Of a stretch of 28,656 bases of DNA, positions 15,931-24,580 are shown piece after piece. Position 1 is the first letter of the stretch; each line of letters opens with the position of its first letter. A model generated the notes under the pieces. It ran no database searches. It was not told the DNA's origin and worked only from the letters and a program-made list of their open reading frames with translations. The position numbers and the translations under genes were made by a program. Origin of the DNA: Chloroflexota bacterium (lineage in GTDB: Bacteria; Chloroflexota; Ktedonobacteria; Ktedonobacterales; Ktedonobacteraceae); the NCBI GenBank assembly GCA_005879655.1, contig VBJK01000226.1:1-28656 (forward strand). The letters are read 5' to 3'.

Positions 15931-17094
15931 TCAGTGCTCTTTCTCATAATCCAGCCAGACCCGCTGAGCCGCAGCCACAGCGCGTCCAGGCTCTACCGGA
16001 TAGCCGATATAGGCCAGGCTATTCTCCATCGCCACTAACGCACCAATGACATCATTCGGATTTGTATACCCCATGTGACCGATACGGAAGATGAGATTTT
16101 TTAAGTTTCCTTGACCGCCTGCCAGAATAACGCTAAACGTTTTGTTGGCAACTTTACGGAACGTGGCGGCATCAACTTCAGCAGGAACGTGAATAGCGGT
16201 GACGGTATCGGAAGCGAAGCGCTCGTCCTTACAGAGCAGGGTCAGGCCAGCTGCTTTAACACCGGCGCGGCAGATCTGTCCCATCAGGCGATGGCGCGCT
16301 TGAACCTGGGCGAAGCCTTCTTCCTCCATCATATGCAGAGCTGCCTGAAGGCCGTAATAGAGAGAGATCGCAGGTGTGTAGGGTGTCTGGCCTTGCTCGA
16401 ACATTTTTCTGTACGCTCTCAGGTCGAAGTAGAATTTGGGGGTATTGGCCTGTTCTGCCATCGCCCAGGCTTTTTTACTGGCGGCGATAATCGTTAGGCC
16501 AGGCGGGCACATAAGCGCTTTTTGTGCTCCTGTCAGTACGACATCCAGTCCCCAGGCGTCCATTGCTAGTGGCATCGCCCCCAGGCTGGAGACGGCATCG
16601 ACGAAGACCAGTACGTTATGTTTGGCCACCTCTGCGGCAATGTCGCGCACGGGATTGAAAACGCCTGTACTGGTCTCGTTGTGCTGTAGACAGACCGCCT
16701 TGATCGTGCCTTTGTGTTTAGCAAGATAAGCAGCAACATCGGCAGGATCGGCTGTAGCTCCTGCCGAGTAATCCAATCGCTCTACCTGAAAGCCTAGCGC
16801 AGTACTGGCTTTTACCCAGCGCTCCCCAAAGTCGCCAATCACAATATTGAGGACTTTCGCTCCGGCGGGCAAAAAGTTGACCATTGCAGTTTCCCAGCCA
16901 CCACTGCCTGAACCTGGCAGGACATAGACCTGTTCCTGTGTCTGGAAGATGCGCTGGAGCTTCTCGGCTACTTCGGCATATAATACGCTGAAGCCCGTGG
17001 CACGATGATTGATCATGGGCATCGTCATGGCGGCGGCTACCTGTGGAGGAATGGGAGTTGGGCCGGGTGTATGTAAAGCGATTTTGTCGAGCAT
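15931..17094 (-). CDS. Class V aminotransferase (alanine-glyoxylate / serine-pyruvate type)
   Basis: A 387-residue PLP enzyme. The PLP lysine is Lys192 in TGAQKALMCPPG, with the cofactor-ring Asp166 in VFVDAVSS. The N-terminal LHTPGPTPIPP and the GSGSGG phosphate loop (61-66) are typical of the small-subunit-like AGT family. It lies 98 bp downstream of the serA-type gene on the same strand. In several bacteria and archaea lacking classical serC a related enzyme performs the phosphohydroxypyruvate to phosphoserine step, so serine synthesis is a plausible role. Glyoxylate or purine-derived ureidoglycine transamination (pucG) is the alternative. AAGAGGAAT precedes the ATG. Confidence 0.85.
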   Translation of the reverse strand: MLDKIALHTPGPTPIPPQVAAAMTMPMINHRATGFSVLYAEVAEKLQRIFQTQEQVYVLPGSGSGGWETAMVNFLPAGAKVLNIVIGDFGERWVKASTALGFQVERLDYSAGATADPADVAAYLAKHKGTIKAVCLQHNETSTGVFNPVRDIAAEVAKHNVLVFVDAVSSLGAMPLAMDAWGLDVVLTGAQKALMCPPGLTIIAASKKAWAMAEQANTPKFYFDLRAYRKMFEQGQTPYTPAISLYYGLQAALHMMEEEGFAQVQARHRLMGQICRAGVKAAGLTLLCKDERFASDTVTAIHVPAEVDAATFRKVANKTFSVILAGGQGNLKNLIFRIGHMGYTNPNDVIGALVAMENSLAYIGYPVEPGRAVAAAQRVWLDYEKEH

Positions 17095-17192
17095 CGATAT
17101 TCCTCTTCTTCTATGTGATCTACTAGCAGTCAGTCAGATATTTGGTACAATAACGTCTGTGATTGGCTAGTACAGTCTAAGAAAAGACGCAA

Positions 17193-19124
17193 TTAGAGAT
17201 AGACCTGCTTGGCTTTGACAACGCTTTCCAGGCGTGTAATGTCTGCGAGGACAGCCGCAGAGGCGGGCGAATCCAGGTTGACGAATGAGAGTACCTGGGC
17301 ACCAGGAGCAATACGGCCTAGTCGCCACTCGGCAATGTTCAGTTCATTTTTGGCGAGTAGCGTGCTCACACTACTGATGACGCCTGGCATATCAACGCTC
17401 TCCATAACCAGCAGAATACCTTCCAGTACGGCATCTAGGCGGAAGGCATCAATTTGCACCACGCGTGGTGCCTCTTGTCCCAGCAATGAACCGACTACAA
17501 GCCGTTCTCCACCATTCCAGCGCACAAGACACGATATTTGATTGGCATAGCTAGAAGATATCTGTCCTTTGGTCTCAGTCACCTGAATACCACGATCCAG
17601 GGCGAGCTGTAGCGCATTGATGTAATTGACAGGCCCGTCGCTAATCGGATCGAGTAGTCCTTTGAGTACGGCGACCGTCAGGGGTGTAATCTGATTGTTG
17701 AGCGCATCGCCGCGCATCGCAATCTCTACATGTGTGATCGGCTGTGGTGCTAATTGCATTTGCAAGCTGCCAAGACGTTCAGCGAGCAGCAAATACGGAC
17801 GCAATTGGCGAAAGACACTGGCATCCGCCACGGGCATATTGACTGCATTTTTCACATCATCACCACGCAGGGCGGCTAATACTTGCTGTACGACCTGAAT
17901 ACCCGCATCATCTTGTGCCTCAACGGTGCTGGCTGCAATGTGGGGTGTCATCACAACGTTGGGAAGCGCGCGCAAAGGACTCTCTACTGGTAGCGGTTCC
18001 TGCTCGAATGTATCGAGTGCTGCGCCAGCGATCTGACCTGAGTGCAAAGCGTCGGCAAGTGCGGCTTCATCGACCAGTGCACCACGCGCAGCGTTAATAA
18101 GCAAAACTCCATGCCTCATCCTGGCAATCGTGTCCGTGTTAATCAACTGACGCGACTCAGGAGTAAGCGCTGTATGCAGGGTAATGATATCCGCTTGGCT
18201 GAGAAGTTCTTCCATGCTGACCAGCTTCACCTTCAGATCGCGGGCTACCGCTTGGCTAATGTAGGGATCGAAGGCCAGGATATTCATACCAAAGGCTAGC
18301 GCCAGGTGTGCAACATGGCGGCCAACACGTCCTAAGCCAACGATACCCAATGTTTTGCCGTGCAGCTGTATGCCCATAAACTTGCTGCGCTGCCAGGTAC
18401 CATTCACGATAGAGCTATGCGCCTGTGGAATGTGACGACAGAGGGCTTGCATGAGGGCAACAGCATGTTCGGCAGTAGAAATCGTATTAGCACTGGGCGT
18501 ATTGGTGACGAGTACGCCACGCCGCGAAGCTTCCTGAACATCAACATTGTCCACACCGACACCAGCTCGCCCGATCACCTTCAAATTGCTAGCTGCGGCC
18601 AGCACTGCTGCGGTGATACGTACACTACTACGAATGACCAGGGCATCATACTTACTGACGAGTTCACATAATGCTTCCTGTGAGAGTCCTTCCTGCACAT
18701 CGAAGCTCACATCAGTGGCAGAATGCAGCAATTCAAGTGCCTGGGGAGAGAGTTTATCAGTGATTAAAATACGGAAGGTGGGAGCAGTACTTTGCAAAGA
18801 ACTGGCCAATGTTTTCCATTTTTCATCCGATATATCCAGATGCTGCACCTCTCGTAAGAAGGTTTGTGCACCCTTATTCGTGCTAACTGCCTTTTGTATC
18901 CCAGTCGGAAGCTTGCCCACCAGTGCCAATAGCTCCTCCGGCTCGATGTGCAAGACCTTACACAGCGCCACGATCGTATCAGCGGCTGGCGGTGGCAACC
19001 GATCATTTTCTAACTTGCTAATATACGTGAAATCCAGACCAACCTGAGTCGCTAACTCACGCTGGCTTAATCCTGCCGCTTGGCGAAATCGGCGCAGGGC
19101 GGCACCAAAGGTGGTTGTCAGCAT
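17193..19124 (-). CDS. serA: D-3-phosphoglycerate dehydrogenase with N-terminal XRE DNA-binding domain
   Basis: SerA oxidises 3-phosphoglycerate with NAD, the first step of serine synthesis. Residues ~116-643 are a complete long-form SerA: catalytic Arg347 (NAARG), Glu near 376 (DTFEQEP) and His395 (TPHIAAST); NAD loop GLGRVGR (263-269) with Asp286; an allosteric substrate-binding domain from ~435; and a C-terminal ACT domain (~570-643) that senses serine in this family. Unusually, residues 1-~72 are a Cro/C1-type helix-turn-helix (LRRFRQAAGLSQRELA, then FTYISKLEN), joined by a ~40-residue linker. One continuous frame reads through the linker, and I see no internal ribosome site that would yield SerA alone. 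The gene's own promoter contains an inverted repeat, suggesting self-regulation. Confidence 0.92.
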   Translation of the reverse strand: MLTTTFGAALRRFRQAAGLSQRELATQVGLDFTYISKLENDRLPPPAADTIVALCKVLHIEPEELLALVGKLPTGIQKAVSTNKGAQTFLREVQHLDISDEKWKTLASSLQSTAPTFRILITDKLSPQALELLHSATDVSFDVQEGLSQEALCELVSKYDALVIRSSVRITAAVLAAASNLKVIGRAGVGVDNVDVQEASRRGVLVTNTPSANTISTAEHAVALMQALCRHIPQAHSSIVNGTWQRSKFMGIQLHGKTLGIVGLGRVGRHVAHLALAFGMNILAFDPYISQAVARDLKVKLVSMEELLSQADIITLHTALTPESRQLINTDTIARMRHGVLLINAARGALVDEAALADALHSGQIAGAALDTFEQEPLPVESPLRALPNVVMTPHIAASTVEAQDDAGIQVVQQVLAALRGDDVKNAVNMPVADASVFRQLRPYLLLAERLGSLQMQLAPQPITHVEIAMRGDALNNQITPLTVAVLKGLLDPISDGPVNYINALQLALDRGIQVTETKGQISSSYANQISCLVRWNGGERLVVGSLLGQEAPRVVQIDAFRLDAVLEGILLVMESVDMPGVISSVSTLLAKNELNIAEWRLGRIAPGAQVLSFVNLDSPASAAVLADITRLESVVKAKQVYL

Positions 19125-19158
19125 TCATTTTCTCCCTCTGATCATGATGTCTGTTTTC

Positions 19159-19190
19159 ATTGTATCATGTGTTGAGTTGTTGTTCAACAC
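19159..19190 (-). promoter_or_regulatory. Promoter and operator of the XRE-serA gene
   Basis: Read on the minus strand, a -35 TTGAAC (plus 19182-19187) and a -10 TACAAT (plus 19159-19164) are 17 bp apart. A perfect 7-bp inverted repeat, GTGTTGA (19169-19175) and TCAACAC (19184-19190) with an 8-bp spacer, covers the -35 and most of the spacer. A protein bound there would block RNA polymerase. The best candidate is the XRE domain encoded ~35 bp downstream. Confidence 0.7.
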
Positions 19191-19349
19191 AACTTCGATG
19201 GATCTTTTGGTAGGTTATTTTGGGGGAATATGTGATGTCCATCCAGGGTAAGGACTTGAGGATTTCTTGAACTTTCTCTGTTAGAATAACAATGCAGAGA
19301 GAAGATACTTCACAAGCATAGAAAAATGATTTCAGAGGAGCATCTGATA

Positions 19350-20924
19350 ATGACGATTCATGAAGAACCGACGATGCCTGAACATGGCAAGGATAGCGCT
19401 TTAGGGAAAGGAGTGGCCTCCTCTCAGGCACAAGCACCTACCCCCACCTCTACAGTTGCACAACCACACCCGCGCGGTATGTCACGGCGAAAAATTTTTG
19501 GTATTGCTGCTGGAGTAGCTAGCGCTGGTGCTGCTACCGTTGTCGGTGGTCTGGCCTTAGAAAAATCCTTGCCAAGTTTTGCATCTCATGGCGCAACGGC
19601 AACCACTACTCAGATAGGACATTTATTGAGAAAAGCGGGATTTGGCGCTCGACCTGATGAGATAACAGCCTATGCTTCTTTGGGCTTCGATGGAGCTGTT
19701 GACCGCTTACTCAACTATCAACAGGTGTCAGATAGCGAGATGGAGCATCGTCTGAGCGCGCTAAATCTTGATTTGAGTAAACCCCAGAATCAGCAACGCT
19801 GGTGGTTACTGCGTATGACCTGGACACAGCGGCCATTGTTAGAGAAGATGACATTATTCTGGCATGGGCTACTCACCAGTAGCTATCGGAAAGTTGGTGG
19901 TCGCAAAGCGTATATGCGCATGATGGTGCAAAATCAGTTTTTGCGCGAACATGCCTTCGATACCTTTGATAACATTTTATTAGGCATTACCGCTGATCCC
20001 GCTATGTTGGTCTACCTCGATTTAACGAGGAGCAGGAAGAACGCGCCAAACGAAAATTATGCGCGTGAGCTGATGGAACTCTTTACACTTGGCTTAGGCA
20101 ACTATACGCAACAGGACGTGTACGGAGCCGCAGCGGCCTTGACTGGTTGGCATGTGCAGGGAAGTAGTCCTACCGCACGATTCATAGAGCAAGATCATAG
20201 TACACTTCCAAAGAATTACCTGGGACATACTGGTAATCTGGGTTACAAAGATGTCATAAATATTTTAACCAATCATGCTGCCACGTCCTGGTTCATTTGT
20301 CGTAAACTGTTTAGCTTCTTTGTCTATGAGAAGCCCAGCGATGATGACCTGCGGCCCTTAGTCGAGACATATACCAAAAGTAATCATAATATGGCAGCAG
20401 TTATGCGTACCCTTCTGCTCTCGCCGCAGTTCTCATCGCCAAAAGCGTATCGTAGCCGTATCAAATCTCCGACCGAGTTCGTCGTGGGCACGTATCGTGC
20501 GCTGAATATGCCTGGCGATGGCAGCGGTCTGCCGCCCAATGTCGCTGGCTGGCCTGGTGATAAGGTCAGCGCTCTCTGGCTCAATAGCGGCACCTGGATG
20601 GCCCGCTTGAATTATCTCGACTTGGTGCTCGCTGGCAGTCCAAATGGTCCCAACAAAGCTTACCAGCCGACGGACCTTCAGGGCATGATTAATGCCAACC
20701 ATCTTGATACGCCTGAACGTTTTGTAGATTATTTTGTCTTGTACTTGTTTGACGGTCATCTTGGGCAGGATCGCCGTACACAATTCATCGACTACTTCAA
20801 GGGACAAGAGAATAGCAAGAGTGCTACACAGATCACATTAACCAGCGGTAAGAGTTATCCTTTAAGCCGTGTAAGAGGAACATTATATCTAATGATGGCA
20901 TCTCCAGAGTACCAGTTGAACTAA
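19350..20924 (+). CDS. DUF1800 family protein, Tat-exported
   Basis: A 524-residue protein of the DUF1800 family, whose biochemical role is not settled. A polar N-terminus of ~40 residues precedes a twin-arginine signal (SRRKIFGIAAG followed by a hydrophobic stretch), implying export of a folded protein. The body has family features such as HLLRKAGFGARPDEI, the tryptophan-rich RWWLLRMTWTQRPLLEKMTLFWHG (split here by position, not gaps), NYARELMELFTLG and ALTGWHV. The start at 19350 is chosen for AGAGGAG at 19334-19340; an in-frame ATG at 19326 lies before that site. It is followed 17 bp later by DUF1501, its usual partner. Confidence 0.85.
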   Translation: MTIHEEPTMPEHGKDSALGKGVASSQAQAPTPTSTVAQPHPRGMSRRKIFGIAAGVASAGAATVVGGLALEKSLPSFASHGATATTTQIGHLLRKAGFGARPDEITAYASLGFDGAVDRLLNYQQVSDSEMEHRLSALNLDLSKPQNQQRWWLLRMTWTQRPLLEKMTLFWHGLLTSSYRKVGGRKAYMRMMVQNQFLREHAFDTFDNILLGITADPAMLVYLDLTRSRKNAPNENYARELMELFTLGLGNYTQQDVYGAAAALTGWHVQGSSPTARFIEQDHSTLPKNYLGHTGNLGYKDVINILTNHAATSWFICRKLFSFFVYEKPSDDDLRPLVETYTKSNHNMAAVMRTLLLSPQFSSPKAYRSRIKSPTEFVVGTYRALNMPGDGSGLPPNVAGWPGDKVSALWLNSGTWMARLNYLDLVLAGSPNGPNKAYQPTDLQGMINANHLDTPERFVDYFVLYLFDGHLGQDRRTQFIDYFKGQENSKSATQITLTSGKSYPLSRVRGTLYLMMASPEYQLN

Positions 20925-20941
20925 TTTATAAGGAGCATAAG

Positions 20942-22150
20942 ATGAGACTTTCGCGCAGAGCAATGCTCAAAGATGGTATGTTGGTAGTATCGGCAGGAAT
21001 GGTGATGCCCGCCATTTTTAGTCGTGGTGTGGCCTCCGCTAAAGCGCTGTCGATAGAAGGCACGCGTGTGCCCAGTGATCGCACCCTGATCGTGGTACAG
21101 CTGGCGGGTGGCAATGATGGCTTAAATACGGTCGTCCCATACACTGACTCGCTCTATTACAAGCTGCGCCCCACCTTAGCGATTCCTCAGACCAAGGCTC
21201 TTCCACTCGACAATCGCCTGGGACTGCATCCGGGTCTAGCTGCGCTCAAACAATTATGGGATGCCGGGCATATGGCGGTAGTAGAAGGTGTGGGTTATCC
21301 AAACCAGAGCCTATCCCACTTCCAGGCGATGGACATCTGGCAGACGCTGAATTTGAGCGGCAACGGTAGTGAAGGATGGTTAGGAAAACTGGTCTCTGGT
21401 TGGGTTGATCAGGATGGGCATCCCTTCAAAACGCTCAACATCGGGACGCAGACAGCACTTGCACTCTCATCAATCGGCGCGCAGGTTCCCACCTTGTCGA
21501 ACACACAAAGTTATCGTCTTGCACCGGACCCGTTGGATAGTGACGGCGGTAGTGGACGATTGCAAGCGCTGATGAAGCTATATAACTCATATCCGAAGAC
21601 ATCGCCCTATGCCGCACTACTGGATGCAACGGCCTTAAATGCTCAGGAAGGCGAACGACAACTGCGGCAAGCTGATGCTCAATATCTTTCTACAGTAACG
21701 TATCCTGCCGGTCCATTTGGAGCTGGCCTAAAAGTGCTGGCGGAGGCTATTGTTGAGGGATTGGGTCTGCGCATTGGCTATGTAACATTGGGGGGCTTCG
21801 ATACTCATGCCAATCAGCAGGCAACCCATGATACATTGATGAAGAACCTGGCGGACGGCCTCTCAGCGTTCTATACCGATCTAGTGAATCACGGCAAGGC
21901 GGATAATGTCGTAATCATGACATGGTCTGAATTCGGGCGTCGTGTGCAGCAGAATGGGAGTTTGGGCACGGACCATGGTACGGCGGCCCCTATGTTTATT
22001 GTGGGCAAGCCTGTGCATAAGGGGATCTTTGGTGAGCCACCGAGTTTGAGTAATTTGGACCAGACTGGGAACTTGAAATATACGATTGATTTCCGTTCTG
22101 TCTATGCCACGATACTGGACCGCTGGATGGGTGCTTTGGCTCAGGGTTGA
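20942..22150 (+). CDS. DUF1501 family protein, Tat-exported
   Basis: A 402-residue protein with an N-terminal twin-arginine signal (LSRRAMLK plus hydrophobic core, cleavage probably after ~residue 33). The mature part shows the family's LIVVQLAGGNDGLNTVVPY start, then LGLHPGLAALKQLW, QSLSHFQAMDIWQT, GGFDTHANQ and SEFGRRVQQNGSLGTDHGTA. The histidines and aspartates in these stretches recall the metal sites of the alkaline phosphatase/sulfatase fold. It forms a two-gene unit with DUF1800 (17-bp gap, AAGGAG ribosome site). Such pairs are common in Planctomycetes, Proteobacteria and Chloroflexota; the substrate is unknown. Confidence 0.88.
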   Translation: MRLSRRAMLKDGMLVVSAGMVMPAIFSRGVASAKALSIEGTRVPSDRTLIVVQLAGGNDGLNTVVPYTDSLYYKLRPTLAIPQTKALPLDNRLGLHPGLAALKQLWDAGHMAVVEGVGYPNQSLSHFQAMDIWQTLNLSGNGSEGWLGKLVSGWVDQDGHPFKTLNIGTQTALALSSIGAQVPTLSNTQSYRLAPDPLDSDGGSGRLQALMKLYNSYPKTSPYAALLDATALNAQEGERQLRQADAQYLSTVTYPAGPFGAGLKVLAEAIVEGLGLRIGYVTLGGFDTHANQQATHDTLMKNLADGLSAFYTDLVNHGKADNVVIMTWSEFGRRVQQNGSLGTDHGTAAPMFIVGKPVHKGIFGEPPSLSNLDQTGNLKYTIDFRSVYATILDRWMGALAQG

Positions 22151-22312
22151 GATAGAGAATCTCTTCTTTCTGTCTCGGTTACTCATGAGATGCTGGTAGC
22201 TTTGAGATTTTGATGCTGGCATACGTTATGAGATGGATTGATGAGCGGTGGCGGGAGGCTGTTTCCTGGATGCCAGCCTGTAGCATAGAGGGAAGCACCT
22301 TGCGGCAAACTT

Positions 22313-22321
22313 TGCTATAAT
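22313..22321 (+). promoter_or_regulatory. Extended -10 promoter element
   Basis: TGCTATAAT is a perfect extended -10 (TGn plus TATAAT) 50 bp before the start of the membrane protein at 22372. No good -35 is seen, which extended -10 promoters tolerate. Confidence 0.5.
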
Positions 22322-22371
22322 CAGTTACAATACATTTTGAGCATTTCTCTGCTAGCAGGTTAGGAATAACA

Positions 22372-22953
22372 ATGGAACATCATAGTAAGATAGATATCGA
22401 CATCGATGGCGAGAGCGAGCCAGCACAAGCAAGGCGTGGCCTGGGGCTAACATTGGGACTACTGATGGTACTGACACTTGGTTTTCTTGCACTTATCATG
22501 ACGTACAGATATTTTCCAGGAGTCAATGCCATTCTCGATACCACCAGTGAAAGCGCGACACCAACAGTGGTGACGACAAACCTGATCGGTACCATACCAA
22601 ATATCAATCAGCGTGTAACAGTCAATGGCATACAGATTACCGTGTTACAGGCGCAAGAGGCGGAAAAGTTTTCAGATATCCGCAAACATCTGAGCGCTTA
22701 TACGGTGCGTGTCTATATCAAGACGCAAAATAATGGACAACAGCCAATAGGCGTGCCATTTACAGAACAAACACAACTCATTTTTCCAGACGGTCGCACA
22801 GCCAGACCACAGATGATCTCCGTCAACCCCATCGCCATGCCAAATACCACCCAACAAGGATACATTGATTTTCCTTCCGCGAAGCCAGTCCCTCTGTCCG
22901 GTCTGGTCTTGCTCTTCGGGAATAACACAACAGTACAATTACAGACTCAGTGA
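22372..22953 (+). CDS. Single-pass membrane protein with an extracytoplasmic beta domain (hypothetical)
   Basis: A 193-residue protein I do not recognise with certainty. Residues 1-22 are polar and acidic, ~23-46 are one transmembrane helix (GLGLTLGLLMVLTLGFLALIM), and the rest is likely outside the cell. That part begins with a Ser/Thr-rich linker and then shows alternating beta-strand character (VTVNGIQITVLQAQ, YTVRVYIKTQNNGQQPI, IDFPSAK..PLSGLVLLF). The pattern resembles DUF4352/immunoglobulin-like lipoprotein domains. It has its own promoter and no functional neighbour on its strand. Confidence 0.7.
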   Translation: MEHHSKIDIDIDGESEPAQARRGLGLTLGLLMVLTLGFLALIMTYRYFPGVNAILDTTSESATPTVVTTNLIGTIPNINQRVTVNGIQITVLQAQEAEKFSDIRKHLSAYTVRVYIKTQNNGQQPIGVPFTEQTQLIFPDGRTARPQMISVNPIAMPNTTQQGYIDFPSAKPVPLSGLVLLFGNNTTVQLQTQ

Positions 22954-22981
22954 GGAAGATGAGCATTTACTCATCTTCCTC
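22952..22981. terminator. Perfect 12-bp hairpin spanning both stop codons of convergent genes
   Basis: GAGGAAGATGAG (22952-22963) pairs perfectly with CTCATCTTCCTC (22970-22981) around the loop CATTTA. The plus-strand TGA lies in the left arm and the minus-strand TAA in the loop. There is no T-run, so classical termination is doubtful. It may instead protect 3' ends or stop readthrough between the convergent genes. Confidence 0.5.
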
Positions 22982-23485
22982 CTGTGCGATGCCAACATGC
23001 TCAACCCGCCGCTGAACTTCTGCCAGAGTCGAGCGCCTGCCCGATGGGCTACCTGAGACAGTTGTGCTCTGCTCAGGACTCTCCTGTATGAGATCTTCAA
23101 GCGTCAGATAGTACTCTACCAGAGCGCGTTCACTGCTTGTCGTATGCGCAATACAGTCCTCAAATAGGGCTTCAGCCTCTTCAAAAGCTTGTAGCTGTTG
23201 TTGCGCATCTTGCAATTGCTGTTGCACGTATTGGATACGTTTTTGGACTTCCAGTTGCTCGCGACGGCGCAGTTTTGTGCTCTGTTGCTCCATCACATCC
23301 TGTAACGCGAGGGCTGCCTTGCCAATTGCCAAGTTCGCTTCTTGCTGCCGACGTGTGAGCCATGAGCGTACGGCGTGAATGCGTACCAGAAAGGACGCCC
23401 CTTCCGGCAGACGCAAATGATCGTGCGCCAGCAGTTCATCGCTCCCTCTCTCTACTTCTTCCGGGAGACCACTCTCATTATCCAT
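22967..23485 (-). CDS. Coiled-coil protein, unknown function
   Basis: A 172-residue, strongly charged protein without membrane segments. Residues ~50-115 are a long helical coiled coil rich in Gln, Glu and Arg (for example KRIQYVQQQLQDAQQQLQAFEEAEALFED). No catalytic motif is visible and I do not recognise the family. Its start overlaps the end of the thioredoxin-like gene by 8 nt, so the two are translationally coupled and it belongs to the DUF4395-thioredoxin transcript. Confidence 0.7.
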   Translation of the reverse strand: MDNESGLPEEVERGSDELLAHDHLRLPEGASFLVRIHAVRSWLTRRQQEANLAIGKAALALQDVMEQQSTKLRRREQLEVQKRIQYVQQQLQDAQQQLQAFEEAEALFEDCIAHTTSSERALVEYYLTLEDLIQESPEQSTTVSGSPSGRRSTLAEVQRRVEHVGIAQEEDE

Positions 23486-23930
23486 TAGCTACCAGCACCT
23501 CATCTATCTGTTCGAGAAGCCGTTGTGTATCGGCAAAACCATAATTGATCGCTCGTGCCTGGCCCTTTGCATCCAGTATCACCGTACTGGGCACCGTCAG
23601 CACACGATAGGTCTGAACAAGCTCGTGCTCGCTGGTTACATCAACATTCACTACAGTGACCGTATCCCGACGTGCCTGCAAGACCCGTTGTAACGCAGGC
23701 TCTTGCAACTCGCGGCACTGACGACAGTCAGCACTCTTGAAGGCCAGTATACGTACCACAGCATGAGCAGCCTTTGGCGTATCCCCAACACCGACGAGTA
23801 GACTCCAGGGTGTCGCAGCCAGCGCTTTGCGGCGTTGTGCCTCTACGAACCGCCGCCCCAGCCAAGCCAGTAGCACAACCACTGCACCGATAGCGACCAC
23901 GGTACCTAGACGAATAACCATTTCCAACAT
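23478..23930 (-). CDS. Membrane-anchored thioredoxin-like protein
   Basis: A 150-residue protein with an N-terminal transmembrane helix (~residues 4-24) and a thioredoxin fold. The active site is CRQC, within FKSADCRQCRELQEPAL, followed by VNVDVTSEHELVQTYRV and the cis-proline loop TVPSTVIL. It probably exchanges disulfides with a membrane or surface partner. The orientation of the redox domain cannot be decided from sequence. Its ATG comes 6 bp after the DUF4395 stop, with a GGAGTG ribosome site overlapping that stop. Such thioredoxin/DUF4395 pairs are seen in other bacteria. Confidence 0.85.
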   Translation of the reverse strand: MLEMVIRLGTVVAIGAVVVLLAWLGRRFVEAQRRKALAATPWSLLVGVGDTPKAAHAVVRILAFKSADCRQCRELQEPALQRVLQARRDTVTVVNVDVTSEHELVQTYRVLTVPSTVILDAKGQARAINYGFADTQRLLEQIDEVLVANG

Positions 23931-23936
23931 GTATTT

Positions 23937-24428
23937 TTACACTCCCCGCCAGTGGAAACCGCCCTCATAACGCACCTTGGGTAGGATACTAGCACGTCCT
24001 AGATGATAATAGATAAAGCAACCAACACAGAACCCTGCTGTCAAGTTAATGCTCGATAATACGAAGACGATCAGATCTAGCGTCCAGCCAAGCACAGGAA
24101 TATGCGTAAAAAAAAGTACAGCACTGGACGCAAAAAGAAAGATAGCCCCGACCCCCTGCGCAAAACGATGTGGGCTGGGATCATCCCCAACAATGCGCGG
24201 CTTGAGCAAGCCTAGAGGCACGACAACCCTCTGATAGAGCAGGCGGTACGGGCTAGCCTTGGGCACGAGAGCACTGATTGCCATGACAATAGCAGTAATA
24301 AGAGTGAAAATAGGTTGTAGGAGGACAAAAGCCAAGACGGTAAGTAGCACGGTACAACCTTGCGCAAACTTACCCAGGTGAGCATCTACGCGAGGCGCTC
24401 TCTCTTGGACAGGCTGTGACATACCCAT
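23937..24428 (-). CDS. DUF4395 family membrane protein
   Basis: About 163 residues with around four transmembrane segments. The family signature is RFAQGVGAIFLFAS in the middle and, near the C-terminus, NLTAGFCVGCFIYYHLG, which holds a CxxC pair inside or at the edge of the membrane. This cysteine pair next to a thioredoxin suggests the two pass electrons between them; that is inference. I start at 24428 because AGGAG lies 9 nt upstream; an in-frame ATG at 24452 would place that site inside the gene. It is the first gene of a three-gene transcript. Confidence 0.82.
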   Translation of the reverse strand: MGMSQPVQERAPRVDAHLGKFAQGCTVLLTVLAFVLLQPIFTLITAIVMAISALVPKASPYRLLYQRVVVPLGLLKPRIVGDDPSPHRFAQGVGAIFLFASSAVLFFTHIPVLGWTLDLIVFVLSSINLTAGFCVGCFIYYHLGRASILPKVRYEGGFHWRGV

Positions 24429-24511
24429 GACATGAAACTCCTGATAAAACATAGGAACTTTTTACAATACAAGCGCTAGCCATGTAAAGAAGTATTATTC
24501 TTCTCTTAGAA

Positions 24512-24540
24512 ACAATAAAGAAAAATAATGAATTTGTCAA
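24512..24540 (-). promoter_or_regulatory. Promoter of the DUF4395-thioredoxin transcript
   Basis: On the minus strand a consensus -35 TTGACA (plus 24535-24540) is 17 bp from a -10 TATTGT (plus 24512-24517). The predicted start leaves a leader of ~75 nt before the DUF4395 start at 24428. Confidence 0.6.
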
Positions 24541-24580
24541 TATTTTATTGAGTTTTTTGCTTCTTTGAGGAACAGGCTTT

